From assembly GCF_018502385.1 (NCBI RefSeq), contig NZ_CP075523.1, positions 1,674,001 to 1,738,000 of the forward strand: a stretch of 64,000 bases of DNA, read 5' to 3'. This document shows, in pieces, positions 1 to 9,720 of this stretch (positions are counted from its first letter, which is position 1; the number at the start of each line of letters is the position of its first letter). This DNA comes from Synechococcus sp. LA31 (lineage in GTDB: Bacteria > Cyanobacteriota > Cyanobacteriia > PCC-6307 > Cyanobiaceae). Made by a program: the position numbers and the translations under genes. The notes under the pieces are model-generated. The model ran no database searches. It had not been told where the DNA came from and was given only the letters and a program-made list of their open reading frames with translations.

Positions 1-348
1 ATCAGCGGCGGCGGCCTGCACGAGCGCCAGTCGCACACCCGCAGCGAGGGCGGTGTCGGCCCAGTCTTCCAGCACGAGCACCTGCGCCCGCTGAGCGGCG
101 TCGGCTGGCAGCAGCGACGGTATGGGCTGTTTGGCTTCGAGATGCTGAGCAATAGCGGTGGAATCGCTAATCACATCAGCGCCATCGACCAGCACGGGCA
201 CCTGCCGCTGACCCGAGAGGCGAAACAGCTCCAGCTGCCCCACCCCTGGGGTGACCTCCACCACGTTGTAGGCGAGGCCCTTGGCCGCCAGCACCAGGCG
301 CACCTTCTCGCAGAAGGCAGAGTGGCGAAACTGATGTAGCTCCAGCAT
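1..348 (-). CDS. Glutathione S-transferase family protein, N-terminal part (runs off window)
   Basis: The minus-strand frame starts at ATG 348 and is still open at base 1, so only the first 116 residues are visible. It begins MLELHQFRHSAFCEKVRLVL, a thioredoxin-fold N-terminal GST domain. RQVPVLVDG and ISDSTAIAQHLE follow; these correspond to the cis-proline loop and the glutathione-gamma-glutamyl-binding Ser/Thr region of GSTs. The usual CPxC-type cysteines are replaced by FCEK, as in many bacterial GSTs. It is divergently arranged with the Ycf33-like gene across about 60 bp. The substrate cannot be told from sequence. Confidence 0.85.
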   Translation of the reverse strand, partial: MLELHQFRHSAFCEKVRLVLAAKGLAYNVVEVTPGVGQLELFRLSGQRQVPVLVDGADVISDSTAIAQHLEAKQPIPSLLPADAAQRAQVLVLEDWADTALAAGVRLALVQAAAAD

Positions 349-408
349 CCAACCGGATCCCTTTGGCGGCAGAGTAGCCAGCACAGAACGGCCGGCGCTC
401 CTGAGCTG

Positions 409-615
409 ATGCGGGATTTCTTTCTCAACGTCACGCGCTACCCGCGCTATCTGATCGCGTTTGGCCTCGGCGTGGCCAACTCCGTGCTGGAGCCCCTGGC
501 CAAACGCCGTAGCAATCCGGTCACGGCCGTAGCGCTGTTAGGAGCGCTGGTGAGCGGCCTGGTCAGCCTGGGGCTGATCCTGCGTGCCATGGTGAGCACA
601 GATGTAATCGCCTAG
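409..615 (+). CDS. Ycf33 / DUF751 family small membrane protein
   Basis: This 68-residue protein begins [20 protein letters not shown] and has a second hydrophobic stretch around residues 42-62. That fits the DUF751/Ycf33 family of cyanobacteria and plastids, whose function is not established. Two membrane-spanning or re-entrant helices are likely. It lies 2 bp upstream of rbfA and is probably cotranscribed with it and the GH3 gene. Confidence 0.8.
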   Translation: MRDFFLNVTRYPRYLIAFGLGVANSVLEPLAKRRSNPVTAVALLGALVSGLVSLGLILRAMVSTDVIA

Positions 616-617
616 GC

Positions 618-1028
618 ATGGCGCAGGGCAGGCGTGTTGAACGGGTAGCGGCCCTGATCCGCCGCGAGGTGAGCGAGCTACTGGTGAACGGGATCAAGGA
701 CGATCGCGTCAGCCTGGGCATGGTGAGCGTCACCAACGTGGAGGTGGCCGGCGATCTCCAGCACTGCAAGATCTATGTGAGCGTCTATGGCAGCCCTGAG
801 GTGCAACAGCAGGCCCTGGCCGGTCTGCGTTCAGCCTCGAGCTATGTGAAAGGTGAGCTGGGGCGCCGCCTCAACATGCGTCGCACACCGGAGGTGATCT
901 TCCACCTCGATCGCGGGATCGAAAAGGGCACCTCGGTGCTTGGCCTATTGAACCAACTCGAGCAGAAGCGCCAAGAACAAGGCGAAATCCCCGAGGGCAC
1001 GGGCCTCCTCAGCGATGATGAGCTCTGA
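618..1028 (+). CDS. rbfA: Ribosome-binding factor A
   Basis: RbfA is a KH-like protein that binds the immature 30S subunit and helps 16S rRNA 5'-end maturation and cold adaptation. The 136-residue product has the family's N-terminal [13 protein letters not shown] helix, the [20 protein letters not shown] strand region and the [17 protein letters not shown] signature. ATG 618 follows the DUF751 stop by 2 bp. Its last 14 bases overlap the next gene, so the two are likely translationally coupled. Confidence 0.95.
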   Translation: MAQGRRVERVAALIRREVSELLVNGIKDDRVSLGMVSVTNVEVAGDLQHCKIYVSVYGSPEVQQQALAGLRSASSYVKGELGRRLNMRRTPEVIFHLDRGIEKGTSVLGLLNQLEQKRQEQGEIPEGTGLLSDDEL

Positions 1029-2628
1029 TCGCCGTCGCCAATTAGCCCAACTACTCGTGGTGCGCGGCAGCGGCCACAGCCGCGATGGCCAGCGCCGCTA
1101 CCCCCGCTGGGAATTAACCAACACTGAACTAAAGCGACTGCTCGAGCAGGGCGTGGGTGGCGTGATTCTGCTAGGGGGAAGTGCCGAAGAGCTGCGGCTC
1201 CGCTGCGCCCAGCTGCAGGCCTGGGCTAATCAGCCCCTGCTGCTCTGCGCCGATGTTGAAGAGGGGGTGGGCCAGCGGTTTGAGGGGGCCAGCTGGTTGG
1301 TGCCACCGTTGGCCATTGGCCGGCTGCATCAACGCGACCCGGAGCTGGCAGAGCAGCTGGCGGAGCGCTACGGACGCTGCACTGGCCGCCAGGCGCGCTT
1401 ACTAGGCCTCAACTGGGTGTTAGGGCCGGTGTGCGACGTGAACAACAACCCGGCCAACCCGGTCATCAACGTGCGCGCCTGGGGCGAGAACCCTGCAACG
1501 GCTGGCTGCCTAGCAGCGGCGTTTGTGCGGGGCTGCCAAGCCGAGGGGGTGCTGGCCTGCGCCAAACACTTCCCTGGCCACGGTGACACCAGCACCGACT
1601 CCCACCTGGAGTTGCCGTTGATCCCCCACAGCCGGGAGCGGCTGGAGGCGGTGGAGCTACCCCCATTTCGGCAAGCCATCGCGGCGGGTGTGGCCTCCGT
1701 GATGACGGCCCACCTACAACTGCCAGCCCTGGATCAACAACGGCCCGCCACGCTCTCGGCGGCTGTGCTCACCGATCTCTTGCGCCGCGATCTTGGTTTC
1801 GGAGGCTTGGTGGTGACCGATGCCTTGGTCATGGAGGCGATCACCCGGCAGTACGGCGCTGCTGAAGCGGCAGTACTGGCCTTTGAAGCCGGGGCCGATC
1901 TGATCTTGATGCCGGCTGATGCCGATGCTGCGCTTCGAGGGATGGAACAGGCGGTGGACAGCGGCCGGATCAGCCAGGCCAGGGTGGAGCAAAGCTTGGC
2001 GCGGCGTGCAGCCGGCCTGCAGCGCTGCCCAGCCAACCCAGACGCGAGCCTCGATCAGGTTCTCGATGCACTGGGCGGTCTGGTGGAGCCCAATGAGCGC
2101 CAGCTCGGCACGTCGTTGCTCACCTTGAGCCTGGAGCATCAAGGCGGCCAGGTGCTGCCGGCGGGATCTGGCATCAATCTGATCCGCCTCGACACACAGC
2201 TCAACACCCCCCAGTTGCCAGCCATGGCACCGGCCCTGCTGCGCCCGGCAACCGTGGGCTATCAAGCACGCCTGATCGATCGCCGCAGCCCCAGCCCCTG
2301 GAGTGGCGACAGCCAGGCCCCCCTGGCCTTGGAGCACCTTGGAGAGGGCCCCGTGCTGCTGCAGCTGCTGGTGCGGGGCAATCCCTTCCGCGGCAGCGCC
2401 GGCGGCGATGAACCCTGGCCCCAGGTGGTGCGCCAACTGCTGGCCGCCGGGCGACTGGCTGGGCTGGCGGTGTACGGGAGCCCCTATCTCTGGGAGCAGC
2501 TGCGGGACCTGCTGCCGCCCGAACTCCCAGGGGCATACAGCCCAGGCCAAATGCCCCAGGCCCAAGCGGTGGTGCTGGATGCACTAGGGCTCGCGGCCGA
2601 TGCCCTCGAGGGGGGCTTCACAGACTGA
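1015..2628 (+). CDS. Glycoside hydrolase family 3, beta-N-acetylhexosaminidase-like
   Basis: The 537-residue product has the GH3/NagZ histidine-containing loop [14 protein letters not shown] at about residues 184-197. Its likely catalytic aspartate is D269 in [11 protein letters not shown], which matches the family's SDDLxM-type nucleophile motif. NagZ enzymes release N-acetylglucosamine from muropeptides during peptidoglycan recycling. The protein is about 150-200 residues longer than a minimal NagZ, with a C-terminal region that may be a GH3 C-terminal domain. The start overlaps rbfA by 14 bases; ATG 1015 and ATG 1018 are both possible. No signal peptide is evident. Confidence 0.85.
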   Translation: MMSSDRRRQLAQLLVVRGSGHSRDGQRRYPRWELTNTELKRLLEQGVGGVILLGGSAEELRLRCAQLQAWANQPLLLCADVEEGVGQRFEGASWLVPPLAIGRLHQRDPELAEQLAERYGRCTGRQARLLGLNWVLGPVCDVNNNPANPVINVRAWGENPATAGCLAAAFVRGCQAEGVLACAKHFPGHGDTSTDSHLELPLIPHSRERLEAVELPPFRQAIAAGVASVMTAHLQLPALDQQRPATLSAAVLTDLLRRDLGFGGLVVTDALVMEAITRQYGAAEAAVLAFEAGADLILMPADADAALRGMEQAVDSGRISQARVEQSLARRAAGLQRCPANPDASLDQVLDALGGLVEPNERQLGTSLLTLSLEHQGGQVLPAGSGINLIRLDTQLNTPQLPAMAPALLRPATVGYQARLIDRRSPSPWSGDSQAPLALEHLGEGPVLLQLLVRGNPFRGSAGGDEPWPQVVRQLLAAGRLAGLAVYGSPYLWEQLRDLLPPELPGAYSPGQMPQAQAVVLDALGLAADALEGGFTD

Positions 2629-2678
2629 GGCGGCGCCACTGCCACTAGCCTCAGCCCGCCTGCATCCCGGCTCACGCC

Positions 2679-3872
2679 ATGCTCAGCCTCTCGATGATCG
2701 TGCGCGATGAAGCAGCGCAGATCGAGGCTTGCCTGCGCTCGGTGCAGGGTTTTGCCGATGAGTTGGTGGTGGTGGACACCGGCTCCACCGACAACACCGT
2801 GGCCCTGGCCCAGGCGATGGGGGCACGGGTGGAGCAGATCGAATGGCCGGGCGATTTCGCACCGGCCCGCAATCAGGCGCTGCAGTTTGTAAGCGGCGAC
2901 TGGGTGCTGGTGCTCGATGCCGATGAGCAGCTACGGCCAGAGGCGATGGCACCGCTGCGGGCGCTGATGGCCCAACCCGATGTACTGGTGATCAACCTGC
3001 TGCGCCACGAGCGTGGGGCCGTGCAATCGCCCTACTCGAATGTGAGCCGGCTGTTCCGCCGCCACCCAGCGATTCGTTGGAGCCGTGCGTACCACTCGAT
3101 GGTGGACGACAGCGTGGCCGCGCTGCTGCAGCGCGAACCCCAATGGCGCATCGCCGATTGCCCGGAGCCAGCCCTGATTCACGATGGCTACCGGCCCGAG
3201 CTATTGGCCCAGGGCAACAAGCCCCAGCGGCTGCGCGAAGCCATGGAGGCTGAGCTGCAAGAGCGGCCCGGCGATCCCTATGCCAGCGCCAAGCTCGGCA
3301 GCCTGGAGGTGGCCGAGGGCAACCTGGAGCGGGGCATAACCCTGCTGCGTGAGGGATTGGAGCAATGCCCGTCCGACGCGCATCCAGAGCGCTACGAGCT
3401 CTTGCTGCACCTGGCCCTGGCGGAAGCCAGCCGCGACCCGGCCGCAGCCGCGGCGCTCTACCGCCAGGCGCTTGCACTTCCCCTGGCACCGCGCCTGAGC
3501 CTGGCGGCGCGGCTCAACCTGGCAGCGCTGCTGCTGCAACAGGGGCAGGCCCAGGAGGCGGAGCAGCTCTGCCAGCGCGCCACCGCCGCAGCGCCCGAGA
3601 TCGGCCTTGGCTGGTACAACCTGGGGCTGATCCGCCGCCGCCAAGGTGACATCGCTGGGGCGCTCGAGGCCTACCGGGAAGCACGGCGGCTGACGCCGGA
3701 GCATGCCGAAACCCACCAAAATTTGGCCGTGGCTCTGCTGCTCGGCGGCGACATCGAGGGCGCCCGCACCAGCTTCCGCCAGGCGATCAGCTTGCTTGGG
3801 CAGCAAGGCCGGCGCAGCGAGGCCGAGCACTTGCGCCAACAGGCCGGCGCCATGGTGAAGTTGGAGGGCTGA
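2679..3872 (+). CDS. Family 2 glycosyltransferase with C-terminal TPR repeats
   Basis: The first 90 residues are a GT2 nucleotide-sugar-binding fold: SLSMIVRDEAAQIEACLRSV, then VVDTGSTDNT, then the LDADEQL metal-binding DxD motif near residue 88. Residues from about 200 to 390 form tetratricopeptide repeats (for example GLGWYNLGLIRRRQGDIAGA). This layout is common in bacterial glycosyltransferases related to the SunS/WaaE-like group. The acceptor is unknown. It is followed after 5 bp by hemD on the same strand. Confidence 0.85.
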   Translation: MLSLSMIVRDEAAQIEACLRSVQGFADELVVVDTGSTDNTVALAQAMGARVEQIEWPGDFAPARNQALQFVSGDWVLVLDADEQLRPEAMAPLRALMAQPDVLVINLLRHERGAVQSPYSNVSRLFRRHPAIRWSRAYHSMVDDSVAALLQREPQWRIADCPEPALIHDGYRPELLAQGNKPQRLREAMEAELQERPGDPYASAKLGSLEVAEGNLERGITLLREGLEQCPSDAHPERYELLLHLALAEASRDPAAAAALYRQALALPLAPRLSLAARLNLAALLLQQGQAQEAEQLCQRATAAAPEIGLGWYNLGLIRRRQGDIAGALEAYREARRLTPEHAETHQNLAVALLLGGDIEGARTSFRQAISLLGQQGRRSEAEHLRQQAGAMVKLEG

Positions 3873-3877
3873 TCCAC

Positions 3878-4708
3878 GTGCACAACCCCATCGCGGCCCA
3901 TGGCGTGCCGCCGCTGCAAGGGCGAACGGTTGCCGTCACCAGGGCTGAGCAACAGCTGGGGGAAGCACGCCGCCTGTTTGAGCAAGCAGGGGCAACCGTG
4001 CTGGATTGTCCAGCGCTGGTAATCGGCCCACCGGATGAGTGGGGCCCGCTCGACGATGCCCTGGCGGAACTGGAGGAGTTCCACTGGCTGGTGGTGTCGA
4101 GCAGTAACGGCGTGGATGCCGTGGAGCAGCGGCTGCAGCGGTTAGGCGGGAGCCTGGCGCGGCGGCCGCGCAGCCTCAAGATCGCCGCCGTGGGACGCAA
4201 AACAGCAGCGCGGCTGGAGGCGCTGGGCGCTCCGGCCGATTTCGTACCCCCCCAGTTTGTGGCCGACAGCTTGATCGATCACTTCCCCGTGTCTGGCTGG
4301 GGATTACGCCTCTTGCTGCCCCGTGTGCAGAGCGGCGGCCGCACCGTTTTGGCAGAGGCCTTTGGCGAAGCCGGCGCGCGGGTGGTGGAGGTGGCCGCCT
4401 ACGAATCGCGCTGCCCGGCCGCGCTGCCCGCCGCCACCGCAACAGCCCTGGCGGCGGGTGCAGTGGATGCGATCACCTTCAGCAGTGGCAAAACGGTGCA
4501 GCACACCGCTCAATTGCTGGAACAGCAGTTCGGTGCCACCTGGCAGCAACAGCTGGAGGGGGTGGCGCTGGTGTCGATCGGGCCGCAAACAAGCCACACC
4601 TGCCGCGACCTGCTGGGGCGCGTGGATGCCGAGGCTGTTCCCCACGACCTGGATGGCCTGGTTCGAGCCTGTGTTCAGGCCTTGAACAACCAGCCGCTCA
4701 AAGCGTGA
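3878..4708 (+). CDS. hemD: Uroporphyrinogen-III synthase
   Basis: HemD closes and inverts ring D of hydroxymethylbilane to make uroporphyrinogen III, the common precursor of haem, chlorophyll and bilins. The 276-residue product has the typical weakly conserved two-domain layout: GRTVAVTRAEQQLGEARRLF at the N terminus, WLVVSSSNGVDAV near residue 70, and DAITFSSGKTVQHTAQLL in the second domain. The start codon shown is GTG 3878. The gene overlaps the convergent lipoprotein gene by 11 bases. Confidence 0.9.
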   Translation: MHNPIAAHGVPPLQGRTVAVTRAEQQLGEARRLFEQAGATVLDCPALVIGPPDEWGPLDDALAELEEFHWLVVSSSNGVDAVEQRLQRLGGSLARRPRSLKIAAVGRKTAARLEALGAPADFVPPQFVADSLIDHFPVSGWGLRLLLPRVQSGGRTVLAEAFGEAGARVVEVAAYESRCPAALPAATATALAAGAVDAITFSSGKTVQHTAQLLEQQFGATWQQQLEGVALVSIGPQTSHTCRDLLGRVDAEAVPHDLDGLVRACVQALNNQPLKA

Positions 4709-5258
4709 ACACCCGGCGCTGGCCAGCCTGGTTGAGCACAAGCCTGCCGCTGGCCACATCGATGCTGGTGACACTCCAATCCGCCGGCAGCAAGGCTGGC
4801 AACCCGGAGCCGCGGCAGACCCCACGACGCCCCACACACACCGCGCCGCTCTGATCACCCACCTGCACGAGCGCCTGAGCCTGGCCGGCCGTTCGAATCA
4901 CACCGGTGAAGCGCAACGGCGATGCCGCAGCCGCCGGCGCTCCAGCAGCCGCGGGTTGCGCAAGGGGTGCAAACGGGTCGATGCGGCCGGTGGGTAAAGC
5001 TGCAACCACTTGCTGCGGGGTGGGCAAGGGGGTGAAGCCAGCAGCGGGCTGCGGATCAGCAGTCATCGGAGCCTTCGGGGCCGAGGCAGGCGGCTTGGGG
5101 GCTGCAGGAGGCAGGCTGATCGTGCCGCTATCGGGGGAGGAGCCACAGGCCGCCAGGCCAGGGATCACCATTAACGCCATGGCTCGATGGAGCAGGGCCT
5201 GCGGCCTGATCCATCGAAGGCTGATTGAATCCCTGAACTCAGGCCTGCTGTTGGCCAT
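4698..5258 (-). CDS. Proline/alanine-rich putative lipoprotein
   Basis: The 186-residue product has an Arg/His-containing N terminus, a hydrophobic stretch and a lipobox-like IPGLAAC, after which the mature part would begin at a lipid-modified Cys. A Pro/Ala-rich linker follows. Then comes a compact C-terminal domain from about residue 115 (RFTGVIRTAGQAQALVQVGD) ending in LNQAGQRRVFTL, reminiscent of small beta domains in cyanobacterial conserved proteins. The start at 5258 overlaps the end of the upstream gene by 20 bases; ATG 5180 is a shorter alternative. Function is unknown. Confidence 0.7.
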   Translation of the reverse strand: MANSRPEFRDSISLRWIRPQALLHRAMALMVIPGLAACGSSPDSGTISLPPAAPKPPASAPKAPMTADPQPAAGFTPLPTPQQVVAALPTGRIDPFAPLAQPAAAGAPAAAASPLRFTGVIRTAGQAQALVQVGDQSGAVCVGRRGVCRGSGLPALLPADWSVTSIDVASGRLVLNQAGQRRVFTL

Positions 5259-5703
5259 ACCCGCTCTGCACGAGATCGCGGAAGCGGTCCAGGTTGGCCT
5301 GGAGCTCCTTGGTCACGATCCCCCCCAGGATGGAGGGTTCCATCAAGGGTGCCAACACCCCCGGTAGCTCGTAGCTCACGGTGAGCTTCACGGCGGTGAG
5401 CTCAGGGCCCTGGGGATAAAAACGCACGGCACCTTTAGTGGGCAGGCCTCCCACCGATTCCCAATGCAGCTGCTGGGCTTCCACCCGCTGGGTAATTCGG
5501 GCTTTCCAATGGAAGCGGAAGCCTTGAGCGGCAAGGGTCCAATCGGTGAGGTCTGGATCGTTGGGTTCGGTCACCACCGATTCGATCCAGTTCATCCAGC
5601 GGGGCATCGCCTCAAGATCGCTCCACACTTCCCACACCCGCTCGGCCGAGGCCTGTACCTCAGAGGTAACGCTGTGTTCAAGCCAACGGCCCATGGAAAT
5701 CAA
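5239..5703 (-). CDS. SRPBCC (START-like) family protein, cyclase/dehydrase type
   Basis: The 154-residue protein has the ligand-binding START-like fold of the COQ10/polyketide-cyclase group: EVQASAERVWEVWSDLEAMP near the N terminus, then alternating beta strands, and a long C-terminal helix (KELQANLDRFRDLV). It lies 27 bp downstream of crtQ on the same strand and is likely in one operon with it. That association is common in cyanobacteria and suggests a role with lipid-like or carotenoid ligands, but that is inference. MGRWLEHSV at 5694 is an alternative start. Confidence 0.85.
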   Translation of the reverse strand: MISMGRWLEHSVTSEVQASAERVWEVWSDLEAMPRWMNWIESVVTEPNDPDLTDWTLAAQGFRFHWKARITQRVEAQQLHWESVGGLPTKGAVRFYPQGPELTAVKLTVSYELPGVLAPLMEPSILGGIVTKELQANLDRFRDLVQSGYGQQQA

Positions 5704-5730
5704 GCGAGGGGGTGAGCAGGCAACAGGTGA

Positions 5731-7224
5731 TCAGGCAACGGCCGCGTTGGTGGCCAATTGCGCAGTGGAGCCGAGGATGGCGGCAGCGGCCAAACGTCCG
5801 CTCATGGTGGCGCCTTCCATCGAATCGATGTAGTCCTGCTTGGTGTAGCTACCCGCGAGGAAGAAGTTGCCCACCGGGGTGGCCTGGTCGGGGCGGTAAG
5901 GCTCCATACCCGGCGCCTCGCGATAAAGCGACTGGGCCAGTTTCACCACATTGCTCCACACCAACTTGAGATTGCGGGCCGATGGGAACAAGCGCCGCAC
6001 CTGCTCATCGGTGGCCGCCACGATCTCCTCAGTTTTCTTGGGGATCCAGGGATCACCAGGGGTGAGCACACACTGCAGCAGCGAGCCCACGCCCTCCTTG
6101 CGGTAGTCCTCCGGGCTAGCCAGAGCCAGATCAGCGAAGCAGCTGAAATCAGCGTCAGCGGTGTAGAGGAGATTGTCGAGGCCAGCAGGGCGGGCCACAT
6201 CGCGGCGAGCAGCTTCTTCGATGGCGCCGTCGCCCAGTTCGGTCACCCAGCCGTCGTAGCGGAGCTGCACCGTGGCCACCGGCACCGCCTCCAGCTTGTA
6301 GAGATTCTCGAACAGTGGCCAGCGGCGCCAGGCCTCAGGGATCATTCGCTGGATGCCGGGCACATCACAGGCGGCGAGGTAGGCATCGGCCTGCACCGTG
6401 ATCTCGCCATCGGGAGTACCGAGCTTGAGGCCACTCACCTCGGTGCTGGGTTGACCATCCGCACCAGCTGTGCCCTCTTCAAACATCACCTCGGTAACGC
6501 GGTGGCGCAGGTGCAACCGGCCGCCGCGCTGCTGGATGTAATCGAGGATCGGGCCGGTGAGCCAGCGGTGCGGAGATCCCTTGAGCAGGTTGAGCTTGGA
6601 GGCTTCGGTTTTGGCAGCAAACATCATGAAGATAGTGAGCATGCAGCGAGCCGAGATCGCTTCACAGTCGATGAAGCCCAGGGCATAGGCGATCGGATTC
6701 CACATCCGCTTGATGCTCTGCTCGCTGCCGCCATGGCCGAGGAACCATTGCTGAAAGCTGATGCGATCAAGGTCGCGAATCACCTTCATCGCCCCTTCGT
6801 AATCCACCAAACCGCGCACGATTGGGCTGGTGCCCAGCGCCAGGGCATTGCGCAGCTTGTCGAGCCAGTCGAGCTGGGGGGTGGTGAAAAAGGCCTTCAG
6901 GCCGTTGAAGGGTGCGCCGAGGGCGAAGCGGAAATCCAGCTCACGCAGGTCGCCGCCGGCATTCACGAACAGGTGGGTGTGGTCTTTAGGGAGCAGGTTG
7001 TCGATCGCACCCACTTTGCGCAGCAGGGCAAACAGGTTGGCGTAGTTGAAAAAGAACACATGCAACCCCATCTCGATGTGATTGCCGCCCTCATCGACCC
7101 AGCTGCCCACCTTGCCGCCCATAAACGGCCGGGCTTCGTAGAGATCCACCTGATGGCCGGCATCCACCAGATCCACGGCCGCGGCAAGACCCGCCAGACC
7201 TGAACCCACGATGGCGACGCGCAC
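5731..7224 (-). CDS. crtQ: 9,9'-di-cis-zeta-carotene desaturase
   Basis: This plant-type desaturase (Zds/CrtQ) converts di-cis-zeta-carotene to lycopene isomers. The 497-residue frame begins with the dinucleotide-binding motif [17 protein letters not shown] and shows [13 protein letters not shown] and the C-terminal [18 protein letters not shown] signature of Pds/Zds flavoproteins. I chose GTG 7224 because it puts the FAD motif at the extreme N terminus, as in the family. The frame remains open further upstream to 7350, but that extension looks non-coding. The SRPBCC gene follows directly. Confidence 0.93.
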   Translation of the reverse strand: MRVAIVGSGLAGLAAAVDLVDAGHQVDLYEARPFMGGKVGSWVDEGGNHIEMGLHVFFFNYANLFALLRKVGAIDNLLPKDHTHLFVNAGGDLRELDFRFALGAPFNGLKAFFTTPQLDWLDKLRNALALGTSPIVRGLVDYEGAMKVIRDLDRISFQQWFLGHGGSEQSIKRMWNPIAYALGFIDCEAISARCMLTIFMMFAAKTEASKLNLLKGSPHRWLTGPILDYIQQRGGRLHLRHRVTEVMFEEGTAGADGQPSTEVSGLKLGTPDGEITVQADAYLAACDVPGIQRMIPEAWRRWPLFENLYKLEAVPVATVQLRYDGWVTELGDGAIEEAARRDVARPAGLDNLLYTADADFSCFADLALASPEDYRKEGVGSLLQCVLTPGDPWIPKKTEEIVAATDEQVRRLFPSARNLKLVWSNVVKLAQSLYREAPGMEPYRPDQATPVGNFFLAGSYTKQDYIDSMEGATMSGRLAAAAILGSTAQLATNAAVA

Positions 7225-7328
7225 CCTGCTTCTCCCATGGAATGGGCACGACTCTATGGAGAGGGGCAGCAGAGCGGCAGGTGTGGGTTGTGCTCCATAC
7301 GATGGGGAGATCAGGCCAGAGCCTTTCG

Positions 7329-7739
7329 ATGACCAGCGATACCGCCACAACCACCGCCCCCGCCGCTCAGGCGACGCACACCGGCCGCGACGGCAAAGGG
7401 ATTCAGATCACCGAATCAGCCATGAAACAGCTGGCCACGCTGCTGCCGGCCCAGGGCGACGGCAAGGTTCTGCGTGTAGGCGTGCGCTCAGGTGGCTGCA
7501 GCGGCATGAGCTACACGATGGACTTCATCGATGCGGCTGACATCCAGGCCGATGACGAGCGCTATGTGTACGAGCCCGCCGGAGCACCCAGCTTCACCGT
7601 GGTGAGCGACCCTAAGAGCCTTCTCTACATCTACGGCATGCAACTGGATTTCTCCAGTGCTCTGATCGGCGGGGGCTTCAATTTCACCAACCCCAATGCC
7701 ACCCAGACCTGCGGCTGCGGCAGCTCGTTTGCGGTGTGA
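7329..7739 (+). CDS. IscA/SufA-type iron-sulfur cluster assembly protein
   Basis: This 136-residue A-type carrier has the three conserved cysteines: one in [10 protein letters not shown] and two in the C-terminal TCGCGSSF. Such proteins hold or transfer [2Fe-2S]/[4Fe-4S] clusters. A roughly 25-residue Ala/Thr-rich N-terminal extension precedes the core, which starts at [12 protein letters not shown] 7329 is the chosen start; the upstream in-frame codons overlap the crtQ promoter region. It is divergent from crtQ. Confidence 0.92.
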   Translation: MTSDTATTTAPAAQATHTGRDGKGIQITESAMKQLATLLPAQGDGKVLRVGVRSGGCSGMSYTMDFIDAADIQADDERYVYEPAGAPSFTVVSDPKSLLYIYGMQLDFSSALIGGGFNFTNPNATQTCGCGSSFAV

Positions 7740-7797
7740 GCGGCTGCATCCCGCCCGGGTGCGAATCTGAGAGCACGACCAGGCCTGCCGCAGACCC

Positions 7798-8226
7798 ATG
7801 ACTGACGCCGTCGCCGAAGCACCCTCGCTATTTGAGGAGGCCCTGCAGCGCTACCAGCAAGGTGCACCGCTGCCCGAGGTGATCGACAGCTTCCTCACGA
7901 TCACCGAGCAGGAGCCGCGGCTCTCAGCAGGTTGGACCTGCCTGGCCTGGCTGCAACTTCTCGACAATCAGCCCCAGGCGGCGATGCGCTCGGCCCGCAA
8001 TGCCGTGAAGCTCAACCCCCAAGACCCCCAGGCCCGCATCAACCTCAGCCTGGCGATGCTGGAAACCAACGCCAAGGGTGTCCGCGAGCACATCGAATGG
8101 GTGCAACGGGTGCGGGTGATGGCGCCTGAGCTGGCTGAGGAGCTGGATAACTCCATCGCCGATGGCATGGCCCGCCGGCCCGACTGGCAGGCGCTTCAGA
8201 AGGTGCAGGATTGGCTCAAGGGTTGA
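7798..8226 (+). CDS. Tetratricopeptide-repeat protein
   Basis: The 142-residue protein is almost entirely helical with TPR-like units, for example AGWTCLAWLQLLDNQPQAAM and SARNAVKLNPQDPQARINLS. Proteins of this type scaffold other proteins. The partner is unknown. Its stop codon lies inside the beginning of the next gene, so the two are probably coupled. Confidence 0.8.
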   Translation: MTDAVAEAPSLFEEALQRYQQGAPLPEVIDSFLTITEQEPRLSAGWTCLAWLQLLDNQPQAAMRSARNAVKLNPQDPQARINLSLAMLETNAKGVREHIEWVQRVRVMAPELAEELDNSIADGMARRPDWQALQKVQDWLKG

Positions 8227-9443
8227 CCCCGCACACAACCGACCCTCGCCCGATCCTCCTGCTCAGCAACGGGCATGGCGAAGACCTCAGCGGCGCCCTG
8301 ATCGGGCGAGCACTGGTCGAGCGAGGGCTCACGGTGGACGCATTGCCGCTCGTGGGCCACGGCCGCGCCTACGAGCAGGCTGGGATTCGCCTGCGGGGCC
8401 GCACCCGCGAATACAGCACCGGCGGGCTGGGCTACACCAGCGCCTTTGGCCGCCTCACCGAACTGGTGCAGGGACAAGTGATCTACCTGCTCAGCCGGCT
8501 GCTGCTGCTGCTGCGCATCGCCCCTCGCTATCAGCTGATCCTGGTGGTGGGAGATGTGATCCCCGTAATCGCAGCCTGGCTGAGCGGGCGGCCCACAGCC
8601 ACCTATCTGGTGGCCTATTCCAGCCACTACGAAGGCAAACTTCGGCTTCCATGGCCCTGTGCATCCTGCCTGCGCCAGCGCCGCACCCGGGCGATCTACA
8701 GCCGCGATGCCCTCACCGCCGCCGACCTCACCGGCCAGCTGCAACGTTCAGTGCACTTTCTCGGCAATCCCTTTTTCGATGGAGCTCTCAGCCCCAGCGA
8801 ACCACTCAAGGGCCACCCCAGACAGCGGCTGGGCCTGCTGCCCGGCAGTCGGCTCCCCGAAGCCTTACACAACCTGGAGCTGATGCTGCGGGTGCTTGAG
8901 CGCCTACCCGAACCGCTCCGGCCCGCCGAGCGGCTAGGGCTGCATGCGGCCTTAGTGGGCAAGCTCACCCCCCAGGAAGTGGCCCCCCTAGCCAGCCGCC
9001 TGGGCTGGAAGCTGCAGCTGGAGGGAGAAGAGCGCTGCAGCCTGCAGAGGGGGCCACTGCAGCTGCAGCTCGAATGGGGCCGCTTCGCAGCGGTGGTGCA
9101 GCAATGCGACCTGCTCCTGTCGATGACGGGCACCGCCGCTGAGCAATGCGTGGGGCTCGGCAAACCTGTGCTTCAGCTGGTGGGGGATGGGCCGCAATTC
9201 ACGGCTAATTTCGCTGAGGCGCAGCGGCGACTGCTCGGGCCTGGCCTGTTCTGCGCCAGCGGACCTACCGGCAGCGAGGAGCAGCTGGATGGCACCGCCG
9301 CATTGCTGGAGCAACTGCTCGCACGGCTCCTGAGCGATGGCGGCTGGCGTGCCGCGCTGCAACAACTGGGCCGCGAGCGCATCGGCAGCGGCGGCGGCGC
9401 CGCCAGGATGGCCGCCGATCTGCGCACCCATCTGGATGGCTGA
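8211..9443 (+). CDS. Lipid-A-disaccharide-synthase-related glycosyltransferase
   Basis: The product of about 410 residues resembles the cyanobacterial conserved family related to LpxB. It has an N-terminal ILLLSNGHGEDLSGALIGRAL motif, a YSSHYEGKLRLPWP segment and a C-terminal nucleotide-sugar site (LSMTGTAAEQCVGLGKPVLQ). A sugar-transfer role is likely, but cyanobacteria of this group may lack canonical lipid A, so the substrate is open. The start is a TTG at 8211 or 8223, overlapping the TPR gene. Confidence 0.85.
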   Translation: MAQGLTPHTTDPRPILLLSNGHGEDLSGALIGRALVERGLTVDALPLVGHGRAYEQAGIRLRGRTREYSTGGLGYTSAFGRLTELVQGQVIYLLSRLLLLLRIAPRYQLILVVGDVIPVIAAWLSGRPTATYLVAYSSHYEGKLRLPWPCASCLRQRRTRAIYSRDALTAADLTGQLQRSVHFLGNPFFDGALSPSEPLKGHPRQRLGLLPGSRLPEALHNLELMLRVLERLPEPLRPAERLGLHAALVGKLTPQEVAPLASRLGWKLQLEGEERCSLQRGPLQLQLEWGRFAAVVQQCDLLLSMTGTAAEQCVGLGKPVLQLVGDGPQFTANFAEAQRRLLGPGLFCASGPTGSEEQLDGTAALLEQLLARLLSDGGWRAALQQLGRERIGSGGGAARMAADLRTHLDG

Positions 9444-9720
9444 ACCCACCACCAGCAGTTCTCTGCCGCTCGGCCAGAGGCTCAAGGGCTGGATCGACAC
9501 CCTGCTGGTGGTGGATGTGTTTGTGGTGATCGCCGGGGCGATCTGGTTTGGGGTAGCAGTGCTATGCCACAGCCGCGGCATCGAAACACCCCTGGATTGG
9601 TTTCAGCGGCTATGGGAGCCACTGTTCACCCCGGCGATCGGCCTGCTGATGGGGGCGGCCATCCTCAGCGGGGTGCTGGGCTGGGCCCTCAAGTGGTGGC
9701 AGCGGCGAGCGCAGCGCTGA
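9436..9720 (+). CDS. Small two-helix membrane protein
   Basis: The 94-residue protein has two hydrophobic segments, around residues 22-42 (TLLVVDVFVVIAGAIWFGVA) and 65-87 (PAIGLLMGAAILSGVLGWAL), with a basic C terminus. ATG 9436 overlaps the stop of the preceding gene by 8 bases, which indicates translational coupling. Its 3' end overlaps the convergent epimerase gene by 32 bases. No named family is recognised. Confidence 0.75.
   Translation: MAEPTTSSSLPLGQRLKGWIDTLLVVDVFVVIAGAIWFGVAVLCHSRGIETPLDWFQRLWEPLFTPAIGLLMGAAILSGVLGWALKWWQRRAQR

Noticed and set aside
1714-2565. Minus-strand open frame of 283 codons inside the GH3 gene
   Set aside because: The plus-strand gene shows the GH3 motifs; the opposite frame has no domain and low-complexity composition.
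5758-7203. Long plus-strand open frame (481 codons) opposite crtQ
   Set aside because: It mirrors the codons of the convincing crtQ gene, has no recognisable domain, and is His/Gln-rich in the way of antisense shadows in GC-rich DNA.
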